A stretch of 64,000 bases of DNA from Procambarus clarkii. Lineage: Eukaryota > Arthropoda > Malacostraca > Decapoda > Cambaridae. The notes beneath the pieces are model-generated. The model saw only the letters and a list, made by a program, of their open reading frames with translations. It was not told the DNA's origin and searched no databases. Positions 1 to 11,399 of the stretch are shown one piece after another. Positions within the stretch are counted from its first letter, which is position 1, and the number at the start of each line of letters is the position of its first letter. The stretch lies in assembly GCF_040958095.1 (NCBI RefSeq), contig NC_091188.1, positions 2,902,681-2,966,680 on the forward strand. The letters run 5' to 3'. The translations under genes were made by a program, and so were the position numbers.

Positions 1-1915
1 ACAACAAATGATGGTTGTTAGAGAAGTGGTGCTAACTGTTCGCTAAACTGCTTAAAGCTGATCTGTTTCTTTCGTTATTAGTCATTAAACTTCTCAGGTA
101 AAGGTGAGAGGTAAAGTCAAAGCGTAAAATTTTCTAAATACTCAGAACAAAATTAAATTGATTAGTTTTTACTTTCCTAATGAGAAAAAACAATATATTT
201 TGTTGTTAAAAATGCATTGTATTCAACATTTTGTAAATCTGTCTCAGGATATGAAACTTGCAGCAATAGTTATGTCTTAATTAATTTCAATAACCTGAAT
301 TTGCCTTAGCGCCACCATCTCTAATGGCCTTGACCGGGACAGGAACCCGCCGGTTTGTCAAACACATTTTAATTTTAAACTGACATTTACGTCTTCTGTG
401 GATAGATGGTTCCATGGGTTTATTACCCTAATGTATGAGTAAAATAATCGACTAATTCTGACATATTGTGAGTCTCACACTGAACCTTTCTAGGAAGGGG
501 TTTGGATTGATATCTTTCAGTTTGTTTAGTGTTTTGAAGGTCTCGTGAGATCAGGCCCATCATGTCTGGTTTGTGGTGCTGTGGGTTCTGTGGCCCTCAA
601 CCGGTCCTTATTTGAGAACAAACTTAGTTTTGGTACACACACAGATCCCAATAACGTGATAACGTCTGGGATGATCCCGAACGTAGGTTAAAATCCTCGT
701 CACGGCCCTTGTGGATTTGTTCTTAGTTTTGGTATATTTTTCCACCTCTCAGTGATGAAGATTTCTCAGAGCAGACATGTCCTTTGAGGAAGATTTCCCC
801 ATGTTTAGACGCAGTTGTCCAGATGAGGACGCACCAGACATGTGTGCAGAAGAATTGCCACATTTTTCCCCATGAAATCAAAGATTAGTTTGATTATTCC
901 AAAGATTAGGAGAGCTTTTCGCCTCCATCAATCTGCTACGTGGCCGTGTTGTTGATACAATAGCTGTGATGTGCATTTATGTCTTATATGCAACGTCTTG
1001 TTTTTTCAATTTTGTAAAGCATTTGCCAGTCGCAGAGAGTAACGGAGCTGAAAATTAGACGCCAAACCCCACACATCTAAAAGCAAAGAAAGTGAAGACG
1101 TTTCGGTCCCTCCCGGACCATAATCATGTCGTGTAAAGAAAGTGGTGGAGAAAGTAATAGGTACGAATGTGACGTAAAAAGCGAGAACGTAAGAATTAAA
1201 CCATAAGAGATTAAGCATAAAGAAAACCGTAGAAGGGATTGTGGCGAAGGGGTGAGACAGAAACAAAAAAAGAACGCCACAGAGAAAAAAGAGATCATAG
1301 AGGTTCTGAAGCTATGTCAGATCATGTTGTTAAGAAGGTTAGAGCATTTAAGTATGTACTGAGGAAGGTCAGAGTCATCAGCAACAAAGCCGGGGCTAAG
1401 ATTAATGTTGTGTATGGGATCTGAGTCAACAAGACGGCGTCTGTGAAGAGTTGATGAAGGAAAGATTATTTTAGAAGATGAGGATAATTAGTACTCTACA
1501 GGATGTTTAGTTCCTAACATGACAGAGAGCGCTGGTTCAACTCACTTCATTGCGCCAAAAATTAATTGCAATATAAAATGTGAACAATACAAGATAATCA
1601 TTACGGAATAAATTGTGTAATGCCGGTAAATAAATGTTTCAGTCTTTTTCAGAGAGTGAGAATTAATCTTTTTCTTTAGTTTCCGAGCTTATTATTATTA
1701 TATATTTTTATCATAATAAAATGTAAGATCATAAACGTTCACTCAGACACTACACTCGTGCATGTTCTCAGTAATTGACGAAAATAAAATAAAAAACATT
1801 GAATTAAAATAAAGAAATAAGATTTAAGGGAAAACAGGAAGAGGGAAGAGAGTTTCAAGGGGGATGGTTAGGAGATGATATAAGTTTCCAGGAAAATCAG
1901 CAGAGAGGAGTTTAC
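1..1915. other. Left flank, no gene recognised
   Basis: No convincing coding exon is visible on either strand. This stretch must belong at least partly to the intron that follows the last visible exon of the minus-strand PLOD-like gene, because that exon ends at 1916 with a good donor. Around 1098-1135 a short sequence (GACGTTTCGGTCC, then GGACCATAATCATGTCG) resembles one arm of the foldback element at 5006-5141, so it is probably a decayed relative. AT-rich sequence dominates 1560-1830. Confidence 0.5.
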
Positions 1916-3994
1916 CTGTAAGAGCTGCCCGGATGAGGTCCGAGTTGGTCTTCCTCTGGTCTCCTCCACTACTGTCAGCCTCGGCCCTCGTCAGCTTGTC
2001 CTCCACTCCACGCTGACTGGCAATGTCCGCTTCATCCTCTATTCCAACTTTCCTGTCAATTCTATCTCCCTTATTGCCAAACTTATCAGAAACTTCGATC
2101 GTGTTCATGGTGTCCATTTTCTCGATTTTCTCGTTTTCTTTGTGCCTAATTTTAGAAGTAACTTCAGCTTTGTTTGTAGTTTCATCCGGAACGCTGAGAT
2201 CTGCCGCCATTTCTTCAGGGTTTTCTACGCCGTGCTTCCCATCATGGCTTTGTTGCACGTCGTCTCCGTCTTTATATTCGTTTGGAGGTTTGCCTTCCTC
2301 CTCCTCTCCTCCTGCGTGTTTTTCCTCTTGCGGCTGTGCCTGCTTCTGCGACTCGACGTCAGCTGATAAGAGCGAAGCATCGGCCACGATGAGTGAATTG
2401 TGTTTACCAGTCAGCTGTTTTCTGGCGTCCTCGTAACTGGCCACAAGGTAAACAAACTCCTCTCTCCTGAAAAAAAAATATATATATATGTATTGATACA
2501 TATTATACATTCAAGCTCAAAGCTATATAAACTGTTCCTTAGTTAATTAATTTATATAAATTGGCTATCACATATTTTAATATTGTCGTGATTTTCTCAG
2601 TAGTTGATTTAATGTATGCAACTAAACTTAATCTACCCGACACCAGCGTATATGTTCACACACTTCAACACACCAGGCAAGAGGACGGCCAGATTCATGT
2701 TCCCTCTAATAGAGTAATTTCGACGAACTTCGCATCTTAAATGCGCAAACTACATACACTATTTTAACAACAGTTTTACAATCACACTCAACAGTTTAAA
2801 ATTTCTCTTCTTGTAATGAGGAGAAACATGATTACAGAGAGTGCAGTTCTGCCTGACAAAGTTTACAGAGCTTAACGAGATTAACCAAAACAGGAGAGAA
2901 CTGGATTGATTGCATTTTTCTTATTTACTAAAACGCTTTTTGTATGAGATGGAGAAACAAGCTGGGAAAACTGGATAGATATTAGAATGGGTAATAGAGC
3001 TTGTGACAGATAGGAAACGGGGTCACAGTCAGAAAGAAAATGTCGAAATGGATTGATGGAGGAAGCTGGGCCTCTCAAGACTCAACCCTTGGAACTCTGC
3101 TGAACCTCATCGATGGTGCTGACCTTTCCTGAGGCGGAAAGGCTCCCACGTGTCAATGTTTACAGATGACGGAATCTAATGGAGAGAGTTTCAACTAAAG
3201 AGTCTCACAGGCTGGTTCAGAAGGTCCTAGACACTCTAAAAAGAGTGTTTAGTACCTTCTGAACTCTGACACCACACACAGATAAACGTTACAAATATCG
3301 TGTTTATAGAGAGTAAAAACACTCTAAAAGAGTGTTTAGGGCCGTCTAAAGAAACTAGGCAGACAGGGACAGCCTTCTAAAAATTCGGAAAAATAGGAAG
3401 AGAGATTAAGTGTGGAAGTAAAACACGCCTGTGGATCGGGAGATAAGCAAGTGTAATGCACTAAAAAAAGAGGTGAATACCACCTCTAGCCAACGGTTTT
3501 AAGAGGAAAAACAGTTGGAACTAAAACGCCTAAAGCAATTACAAGTCCATTTAACACCAGCGACGAGGCGGGACCCAAGACCCAGATTTTTGCCTACCAT
3601 AAAGACTAATAGATAAACAATGACAGGAAAGCACACAATATTGTACACATTTTCATTTATATTCAGCTCTTTTCTTAATTGCATTAACTAGAAAAATAAC
3701 GCACAAGAAACTAATAACATCTTAGTGAAGTGAGTTAAGAAGTCCCCCACTCAGCTTACACATTAGCGACGATGACAAGGTCGTCCTCTGGCAAGTGCTT
3801 CAGGTGGTCCTCGAGCCTCGAGTCCTCCTCACACCTTCCTGTGGGACACCAGTTCCTCAGCACCTGTCACCGAGAAACACCCACCGACGGAGGAGTATTA
3901 CTAATCTTCTGTTCACAGGCTGACTGCTGTCAGCAGAGCGAAATGATCAGCAACTTTTCGGTATAATTGTATTATTGTTTAATATTATTTATTC

Positions 3995-4078
<84 letters not shown>

Positions 4079-5354
4079 GTAATAGACACTTTAGAAAACA
4101 TGTACCATATTGGAACATAACATTTATGATTAGTTAGAAATATTTCAGTCTTCCGAATTGTTAGGGTGACGAACTGGCTTGCCGACTAAGGTACTACGGG
4201 CTCACCATAGCCCGTACTGCTTGGAACTTTATGTTCCAGGTAGCGAATCTTTAACAACAACAACAACTTGCCGCCTTGCCGGATCTGCAACCGATCAGTG
4301 AGTCAACAGACCAGCTGGAAGCAGATCCACTTGCCTAACACTCATCAACAGACTGACTCAACAACAGACTGAACTGGAAGTGGACTACATTAACAGAAGA
4401 TGGACTCATCAAGACGACTAAAGGGGGACTCACCTTGACGCTGGGGTACTGGAACCTGCAGGCTGAGTGACTCACCTGAACGCTGGGGTACTGGAACCTG
4501 CAGGCTGAGTGACTCACCTGAACGCTGGGGTACTGGAACCTGCAGGCTGAGTGACTCACCTGAACGCTGGGGTACTGGAACCTGCAGGCTGAGTGACTCA
4601 CCTGAACGCTGGGGTACTGGAACCTGCAGGCTGAGTGACTCACCTGAACGCTGGGGTACTGGAACCTGCAGGCTGAGTCACTCACCTGAACGCTGGGGTA
4701 CTGGAACCTGCAGGCTGAGTCACTCACCTGAACGCTGGGGTACTGGAACCTGCAGGCTGAGTGCAGGAAGCTGTCCTCCTTATCAGTGGAGTTGCCGGCC
4801 AGAACCACCACATGGAGACCTACGACCAGGTGAGGTGGTGAAAAAAAACTATCTTCACAAGTTGATATAAGTGAGAATAAATATATATGAGTAAACAGAA
4901 ATCAGAACAAATCATCAACGATTGATAGATAAATAAGTGGATAAGAAAGATTATAATTAGCACGTCAGGTATAAACAGCAGTGGTAGATAATCAGAACGG
5001 TAGGTGTTGACCAGACCACATACTAGAAGGTGAAGGGACGACGACGTTTCGGTCCGTCCTGGACCATTCTCAAGTCGTTTCGGTCCAGGACGGACCGAAA
5101 CGTCGTCGTCCCTTCACCTTCTAGTATGTAGTCTGGTCAACATACTTCAGCCACGTTATTGTGACTCATCGCCTGTAGAACGGTAGGTAATCAAAGCTAG
5201 TAAAAGGGTGGGAAATGAGAACTAAACCTCATTTCCCCATAACCACAGTAAGGTAAGCACACTACTTACCTACAACATTATTTTGGAACTCGTCCGCTCC
5301 CGCCACCGCCCACATAACGAACAAAACACTAACAACGAGAGCGCATCTAGCCAT
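1916..5354 (-). CDS. Secreted PLOD-like glycosyltransferase-domain protein, 5' part (four exons)
   Basis: Exons on the minus strand: 5354-5270, 4819-4728, 3863-3760, 2466-1916. Donors read TAG|GTAAGT, CAG|GTGAGT, TGT|GTAAGC and CAG|GTAAAC; all acceptors end in AG, and phases agree at each junction (1, 0, 2, then 1 leaving the last exon), giving 277 codons. The start is the ATG in CACAATGG, because it opens a signal peptide (MARCALVVSVLFVMWAVAGA); an in-frame upstream ATG would bury it. Residues about 29-130 resemble the N-terminal GT domain of procollagen-lysine hydroxylases: LHVVVLAGNSTD, FLHSACRFQYPSVQVL, LPEDDLVIVAN, SYEDARKQL and SLIVADASLLSAD align with the Drosophila/vertebrate PLOD pattern. 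The position of the metal-binding DxxD of PLODs seems to read NVRE, so catalysis is doubtful. Residues 135-277 are acidic, lysine-rich low complexity not expected in PLOD. The gene continues beyond the left edge. Gene structure is fairly sure; the family is a remembered-pattern match. Confidence 0.55.
2467..3759 (-). other. Intron 3 of the PLOD-like gene
   Basis: About 1.3 kb between the exon 3 donor and the exon 4 acceptor. The acceptor is preceded by a poly-pyrimidine run on the minus strand. It holds a short near-perfect hairpin at 3215-3264 and a second copy of the ACTCTAAAAGAGTGTTTAG core near 3320-3340. No further exon is required, because exons 3 and 4 join in phase. Confidence 0.55.
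3215..3264. repeat. 50-nt near-perfect hairpin in intron
   Basis: The arms 3215-3237 (GTTCAGAAGGTCC...) and 3242-3264 (...ACCTTCTGAAC) pair over 23 bp with two mismatches around an AAAA loop. It may be the remnant of a tiny foldback transposon or simply an intronic inverted repeat. Confidence 0.6.
3997..4079. repeat. (ATT)n microsatellite
   Basis: Uninterrupted TTA/ATT trinucleotide repeat of about 27 units, lying in intron 2 of the minus-strand PLOD-like gene. Confidence 0.95.
4431..4763 (-). repeat. 42-bp minisatellite multiplying an exon end and splice donor
   Basis: Eight tandem 42-bp units. On the minus strand each contains CCTGCAG (acceptor-like), then GTTCCAGTACCCCAGCG, then TTCAG|GTGAGT (strong donor-like). 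The first unit (highest coordinate) overlaps the end of exon 2, with its donor at 4728/4727. The period is a multiple of three, so read-through gives an open 14-residue repeat (SACRFQYPSVQVSH or ...VSD) without stops across all eight units. Confidence 0.9.
5006..5141. repeat. Foldback element with 60-bp arms
   Basis: Arms 5006-5065 and 5082-5141 are inverted copies differing at one visible base (CCACATAC versus the reverse complement of GTATGTAG), around a 16-nt loop. The arm core is GACGTTTCGGTCCGTCCTGG. A related degenerate arm lies at about 1098-1135, so this is a dispersed family. Superfamily not assigned. Confidence 0.85.
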
Positions 5355-5640
5355 TGTGACCAGCAGGTGAAGAGTGCGCCGTGAGCTCCAACACCCAACA
5401 CGACGTGTCTGACCCGCCGGGCGAGTCAACACTCGCCTGACACTCACCAGGAAACCCGCCGACAATAATAGCTCTGCCGCTCTGCCGCTCTGCCGTCGTC
5501 ACCAGGATAAATATCATTTAAATAAAAAAAACTCCACGGCTGCTACACTGCAAATATTCTCGTTATCCGGAAACTGACTCATTCGGCAAGGGAGAAATAT
5601 CAGTGTATCCGCGTCTTAACCGGTCACCAGTCAAGGTCAG
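5355..5640 (-). promoter_or_regulatory. 5' UTR and likely upstream region of the PLOD-like gene
   Basis: GC-rich sequence upstream of the ATG, with a threefold CTCTGCCG repeat at about 5470-5497 (plus strand) and an AT-rich stretch near 5506-5530 that could hold the core promoter. The transcription start cannot be placed with confidence. Confidence 0.3.
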
Positions 5641-5811
5641 GGATGCGCCCCGAAGGGCTCCGGGAGACCTAACAACGTAGCAGAAATATGGCTCTGAAAA
5701 GTCGCATTATCCAACATCATTCCCAGTGCCCCCGAGCTGTGAGAGCGTGGCGTGCTGTCCTCAAGCAGCTGGGACGTGGTGAGGATGTCTTCAAATAACT
5801 TGGAGGAGGAG

Positions 5812-6020
5812 TATGGGGTGCACAGTAACCTACCACACAAACAGTATGAGTATGGGGTGCACAATAAACTACCACTCACAGTATGAGTATGGGGTGCACA
5901 GTAAACTACCACTCACAGTATGAGTATGGGGTGCACAGTAAACTACCACTCACAGTATGAGTATGGGGTGCACAGTAAACTACCACTCACAGTATGAGTA
6001 TGGGGTGCACAGTAAACTAG
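5812..6020. repeat. 37-bp minisatellite
   Basis: Tandem units of about 37 bp with the core GAGTATGGGGTGCACAGTAA followed by ACTACCACTCACAGTAT; five to six copies, the first less regular. Confidence 0.9.
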
Positions 6021-6307
6021 GAGCCGCTGGGGGGCAACAAAAACAAATAAAGTGGTCATTAATGCCACAATTTAGGTCTCATTTAAGTGGCTTTGTATTA
6101 AGTATGTAGCGAGAAGATTATCCCAATAATATATTCGCTACTAGTATTTAAATATAACGCTGTCTATGTAAACTAAATCTAATTATGCTATGTTTTCATG
6201 TTTAAATGTAAAATTAAAGTGAAATTGGTACTGAGATTTTAATTTAGCCATCCAGCTGTGCCACGTCCAAGTACAGAAACCTCATTTTCATAAACTATTC
6301 ATCTCGT

Positions 6308-6462
6308 TGTAAAAAATTCCCCGCAGAGCGATGAGAAACGTCCCAGAAACCTAAAGTTCCGGCTCGCAAATTAATGGGAATTCTATGCCTCGGGATCGAT
6401 AGGTTAGGTGGGTTACTTGGATTCGTACGTTTCTGGTTACGTTTGAGGGGTCGAATTTTTTA
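6308..6462. mobile_element. Possible MITE with imperfect inverted ends
   Basis: GTAAAAAATTC near 6309-6319 is mirrored by GAATTTTTTAC near 6452-6462, and CCCAGAAACC is partly mirrored by TTTCTGGTTAC further in. No target-site duplication was identified, so this is tentative. Confidence 0.4.
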
Positions 6463-7410
6463 CTGAGTGGCAAATCCAGAGAACGGGCTGGGATGAGGGT
6501 CTCAGGATTAACAATTCCACAATCAGGATCCAGCGTTAAGGGAAGGGTACTTAATCAGAATCATACAATACTGATTAAGGTAGATTCCCCTACTTTTAAA
6601 AGGCCGACGTGACTCACACGAGTGGCAGCAGCTTTAAGCTCACCAATTCTAACTGTAAAAGAGTAAATATCCGAAAATGCATTAAAAATCTATGAAAGTT
6701 CATCGTACACAAACATTTTCTTAATATGGCATCAACATAGAAAATGGTTCTTTCTCGCTATCGTAAAGGTGGGTCTGCATTAAAAACCAATGTGCGCTTT
6801 ATTCACGTGCAACCTACTTACCTTACAACAGTTATTACTAATGGTCTTGGAGTTTTGGAGGAGAAGGTACCTAAAGCTTTTGGATGGTATTCTCATTCCT
6901 TGTGTTAAGCTCTTCCAACTATATAATAAAATTAAACATTTGTTTGAAGGGATTCGCCAAACTGGTTTAACATTTAGAGAAGAGATCTTTCTGCTTAGTG
7001 GTTCTAGAAGATGATCTGGCAAGCTTGCAGTTGTTTATTCTTGAGTGGCTCGCTGAAGAGAGAAGTGCTGCACATTCAGTGTTTGGCCAAACCCAGCTTT
7101 GCTTCACCTAACTGTCTGAGAGACGTGGACAGCAGCCGCTTGAATCAACTTACAAAAAATTCAAAATTCAAATGTTTATTCAGGTAAAGTACATACATAC
7201 AAGAGGTTATACAAAAATTGATAGATTTATAAATAGAGCTAGTACATACAATGCCTAAAGCCACTATTACGCAAAGCGTAACGCAAAGTGTAACGCAAAG
7301 CGCAAAGATTACCAATCGTATGGTACTTAGAATTCAGAACAATTTCAAGTGAGATCTACAAATTTATAGAGTTCACTTTATGATAATTAACTTAGATATG
7401 TCTTGTTTAT
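6463..7410. other. No gene recognised
   Basis: Short open frames on both strands at 6780-7022 have no recognisable motif. 7160-7200 (TTTATTCAGGTAAAGTACATACATACAAG) looks like a dispersed repeat end, and 7265-7310 repeats the motif CGCAAAGCGTAA a few times. Confidence 0.4.
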
Positions 7411-7925
7411 ATCTGTCACATCAGTGCTAGTTAGGGGGGGGGTAGAAACCCTCTTAAAAAAATACAAGAGGAGGTATGGCTGGTTGGAATAATTATATTA
7501 ATGAACTCCAAAACAAATCTATCTCGGTTGTATAGATAGGCTAATTCGATAGTTCTTTCTTGACTCACATTCGAACAAACGGGAATTCCGGGTTCGAATC
7601 CCGAGCTAAACACAAATTGTTGGGCACGTTTCGTTTCACCTAATCCCCCTGTTCACCTCGCAGTAAACAGGTGTCCAGGAATTAGTCAGCTAATTGTGGG
7701 ACTGCATCCAGGGAAGGGTCAGTAGTTCGACCTCAGGGGGAGACCTCGATATAAGTTATGCCTGTCTGAAACAGGCTGCCTGTCTCCCATAAAATGAATT
7801 AAATTAAAATGAATAATCTATGGAAAGATGCAGGGTGTCCCAGAGCTGGCTGCAGGCTACCCCAGATGAGACGTAGCATTTGGGGTTTAATATTATCTAG
7901 CCATTAACAAGATTCAGAAATAGAC
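7411..7925 (+). mobile_element. LINE fragment split by a SINE insertion
   Basis: Two pieces, 7411-7540 and about 7803-7925, match one continuous stretch near 63,725-63,925. One frame reads GMAGWNNYINELQNKSIS, then KDAGCPRAG and MRRSIWG: the linker between endonuclease and reverse transcriptase of non-LTR elements (family pattern GWN-x-hhxEL ... GKPRxG ... MRRSRAxF). The SINE at about 7541-7800 interrupts it. The right-hand copy shows the uninterrupted state. Confidence 0.6.
7541..7800 (+). mobile_element. tRNA-derived SINE, tail type B
   Basis: A degenerate tRNA-like head has a clear B box (GGGTTCGAATCCC, about 7588-7600). The body (GGGCACGTTTCGTTTCACC ... CAGTAAACAGGTGTCC ... TTAGTCAGCT) matches the body of the SINE at 13,140-13,437. 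The 3' part differs (GACCTCGATATAAG ... CTGCCTGTCTCCC) and ends in TAAAATGAATTAAAT-like repeats. It sits inside a LINE fragment. Confidence 0.65.
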
Positions 7926-8337
7926 AAATAATTTTGAGAGGTTGAAGGTTGCAGCTAACCTTTCCAAAAAAAAAAAAACTTTATGTATTTTTGGGTGGAA
8001 ATTAGAAAACCGAAAAGTTCATAAAAAAGTGATAATGAACGTCATGTTTACACCTGTTCGTCATAGACACACTTGCACGACGTTAATCATTGTAACCATC
8101 TTCACTATCAGCGATCATTATCACTGTAAACCACCTACAGCCACACAACTTTCATGTAAGTGTTTTACTTTACCCGGTAATTAGTAGCGATTACACCGGA
8201 TAGTTTTTATGGTCTGCATAAAAACAATTCGAAACAGAAATGACACATAAAAATAAAAAGTCATAAAAAAAAGTTTCACTTAACGAAAAATATGTATTTA
8301 GGGCGCAGCGTGCAAGAAGGCACCAATTATCAGAGGT

Positions 8338-8960
8338 CTCCAGTGTGGGGGACTTGGACCTCACACGGCCTCCCAGTGTGAGGTGGTCGTACCTCACACG
8401 ACCTGCAGTGTGAGGTGGTCGTACCTCACACGACCTGCAGTGTGAGGTGGTCATACCTCACACGGGCTCCAGTATGAGGTGGTCGTACCTCACACGACCT
8501 GCAGTGTGAGGTGGTCGTACCTCACACGACCTCCAGTGTGAGGTGGTCGTACCTCACACGACCTGCAGTGTGAGGTGATCATACCTCACACGACCTGCAG
8601 TGTGAGGTGGTCGTACCTCACACGACCTCCAGTGTGAGGTGGTCGTACCTCACACGACCTGCAGTGTGAGGTGGTCGTACCTCACACGACCTGCAGTGTG
8701 AGGTGGTCGTACCTCACACGACCTGCAGTGTGAGGTGGTCGTACCTCACACGACCTGCAGTGTGAGGTGGTCATACCTCACACGACCTCCAGTGTGAGGT
8801 GGTCGTACCTCACACGACCTGCAGTGTGAGGTGGTCGTACCTCACACGACCTGCAGTGTGAGGTGGTCATACCTCACACGACCTCCAGTGTGAGGTGGTC
8901 ATACCTCACACGACCTCCAGTGTGAGGTGGTCGTACCTCACAAGGCCTCCAGTATGAGGG
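8338..8960. repeat. 32-bp hairpin-rich minisatellite
   Basis: About 19 tandem units of 32 bp with the core GTGTGAGGTGGTCGTACC followed by TCACACGACCTGCA. Each unit contains the inverted pair GTGTGAGGT/ACCTCACAC around six bases, so each can fold alone. Variants alternate at GACCTGCAG/GACCTCCAG and GTCGTAC/GTCATAC. Confidence 0.93.
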
Positions 8961-9420
8961 AGTTGGAAATACGTGTGATTTCTCTTTGTGTTTCAATCAG
9001 TCAATTTTTGTCCAAGAGAAAGAGGTCTTCATGGCGTGATGATGACTACATCAATTCAAGTCTTGCATAAGCGAGCGCTCCGGTGCATTCAGCTCCCACT
9101 ATTGTTATCTGTGATTATATTTGGAACGAGTGAATTGATTGTTACACAGCATTATCCAGTTGTTAGACACCCAAGGAGCGTTGAAATATGTGATCACAAG
9201 GTTTTCAAAACCACAGAATTATATTATTTATCCAACACGTTCTCATTTTATTAAGTCCAAAATTGGATCTATAACATTATTACGAAATTTGAATAGAATT
9301 GTTTCAAATTATTCCTAATTATCAAAATTGCAACTTCTACTCGGAAACCATCTTCTAAGATTTCAATATATGGAATCAGCACTTAATGTCCAACATTAGA
9401 AAAAGTGCAAATTTTCACTA
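8961..9420. other. No gene recognised
   Basis: An 88-codon open frame on the plus strand (8988-9254) shows no family motif and no supporting splice or promoter context. Confidence 0.4.
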
Positions 9421-9429
9421 CAATCAAAT

Positions 9430-9640
9430 ACACGATTTAACCAAGCCTAGTCTACTCTAATGTATCTAACCTAAAGTAACTTATCCGAGCCTAATTAAAC
9501 CATGCCTAACATGACCTCTTCTAAATTAACTTAACCTAGCCTAAACTAATAAAACCTAGCCTAACTTGACTTAATATAACGTAACGTAACGTAACTTAAC
9601 CTACCCAAGCGAAACTTACCTTAACATCACACTATACTCG
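9430..9640. repeat. Degenerate CCTAA-rich tract
   Basis: Many imperfect TAACCTAGCCTAA / CTTAACCTA words and a short run of GTAAC repeats. The words resemble the arthropod telomere repeat (TTAGG/CCTAA) but are too degenerate to be functional; a similar short patch lies at about 50,490-50,515. Confidence 0.6.
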
Positions 9641-10002
9641 ACATTGTACCAACTCTCCTCCCCTCCCCTACACAAAAATAGTAAAAACCTTTATCAAAAT
9701 AAAAACGCCCTTCCTAGAAACAGAGTAAATTACATGGATAACCATGTACAAAACCGTTTCTGGTATCATCACACTGCCCGAGGCTCAGACACAGCAATAC
9801 ACGTCAAGGACGTGGATCACCTAACATAAGCATGCTAAAATGGCACTCCAGGGAAGGCCTAAGGTGCTAGTTGGACAGCGTTTGTCACACATTTTTGTTG
9901 GGCGTTTTGTATTATTTTTTTTAGGGGGTGAGCGTTTTAGATTTTTGGTTTGTTGGGCGTTTTGGATTTTTCTTTTTTGTATCACCACTTTTTGTACGGT
10001 TA

Positions 10003-10140
10003 CTGATGGTCGAGTGGTTTAAGGCGCCGAGTACCCCAGTTGCAATGTGCTCCTGGCGGTCCGGGCTCGAGTCACTTCTGGGATGAGGAGTTTTCATTCG
10101 CATGTATGCTTGGGGACCATTCAAGCTCGTTCTCAATATT
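10003..10140 (+). mobile_element. SINE with tRNA-like head
   Basis: TGGTCGAGTGG (A-box-like, 10,007-10,017) and GGTCCGGGCTCGAGTCAC (B-box-like, 10,058-10,075) at normal tRNA spacing, followed by an unrelated body (GAGTTTTCATTCGCATG). The strand and the A box suggest a Leu/Ser-type tRNA origin. The 3' limit is uncertain. Confidence 0.5.
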
Positions 10141-10573
10141 TCTTACATTTTTCTTCACTGTCGAGGGTAATTAAAAAATTAATTCTCCAAGATTCATTTT
10201 CACATTGTATTTATAGTCTGCCGCCTAGAAGCGTTTCGCAAAAGACTTGTTACATTTTCAAAGACAAATTTTGCGTACTGTTTCATGCTTATATTCATTT
10301 TTGGGTGAGGTTATATGACAAATGTTTTTGGGTGAGGTAACAGAACACAAATCAATGGGTACATTGCGTATTTTATCTTCTTGCTTCTGTGTTGGTTCGG
10401 GGTCTTGAAGTGGGTAGAATGTAAGTATGTGTTAATTGGCTGTTGATTGCTGTGTAGACTTTTTGATGTGTAGGGTTTTGCTGACGTCGAATCTCCTGCT
10501 GTCGCTGTATCCGATACAGCGACAACAAAAGTCTCATGCGAAATGCTTCTAGGCGTCAGACCATAAATAAAAT

Positions 10574-10724
<151 letters not shown>

Positions 10725-10884
10725 GAGAATTATTGAGTGACCCATAAAAGCAAGTTTTTATCTGGAAACAATGTAATCTTTATTTTATATATAACAAAGT
10801 AAGTGGAGCAGAAATGCTGACAACGGAGACACTGAGTAACAAGACAAGAGTTTCATTTTCCGCTACACTCCTGTCCTTGATGGT

Positions 10885-11311
<427 letters not shown>

Positions 11312-11399
11312 ATTAAAAATCTTTTTTTAATCAATTTTTTATTCAAAGTTATTCCTGTTATTTATTCAAAGTTATCACAAATAAGAGAAGTGGGAAGTA

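Noticed and set aside
2023-2436. Plus-strand gene of 137 codons
   Set aside because: It is the antisense shadow of exon 4 of the minus-strand gene, which has matching splice sites and phase.
8338-8960. CRISPR array
   Set aside because: Units are contiguous without spacers, there are no cas genes and the window is clearly eukaryotic; it is a minisatellite.
9430-9640. Interstitial telomere
   Set aside because: CCTAA-like words are too degenerate and irregular; no block of perfect repeats is present.
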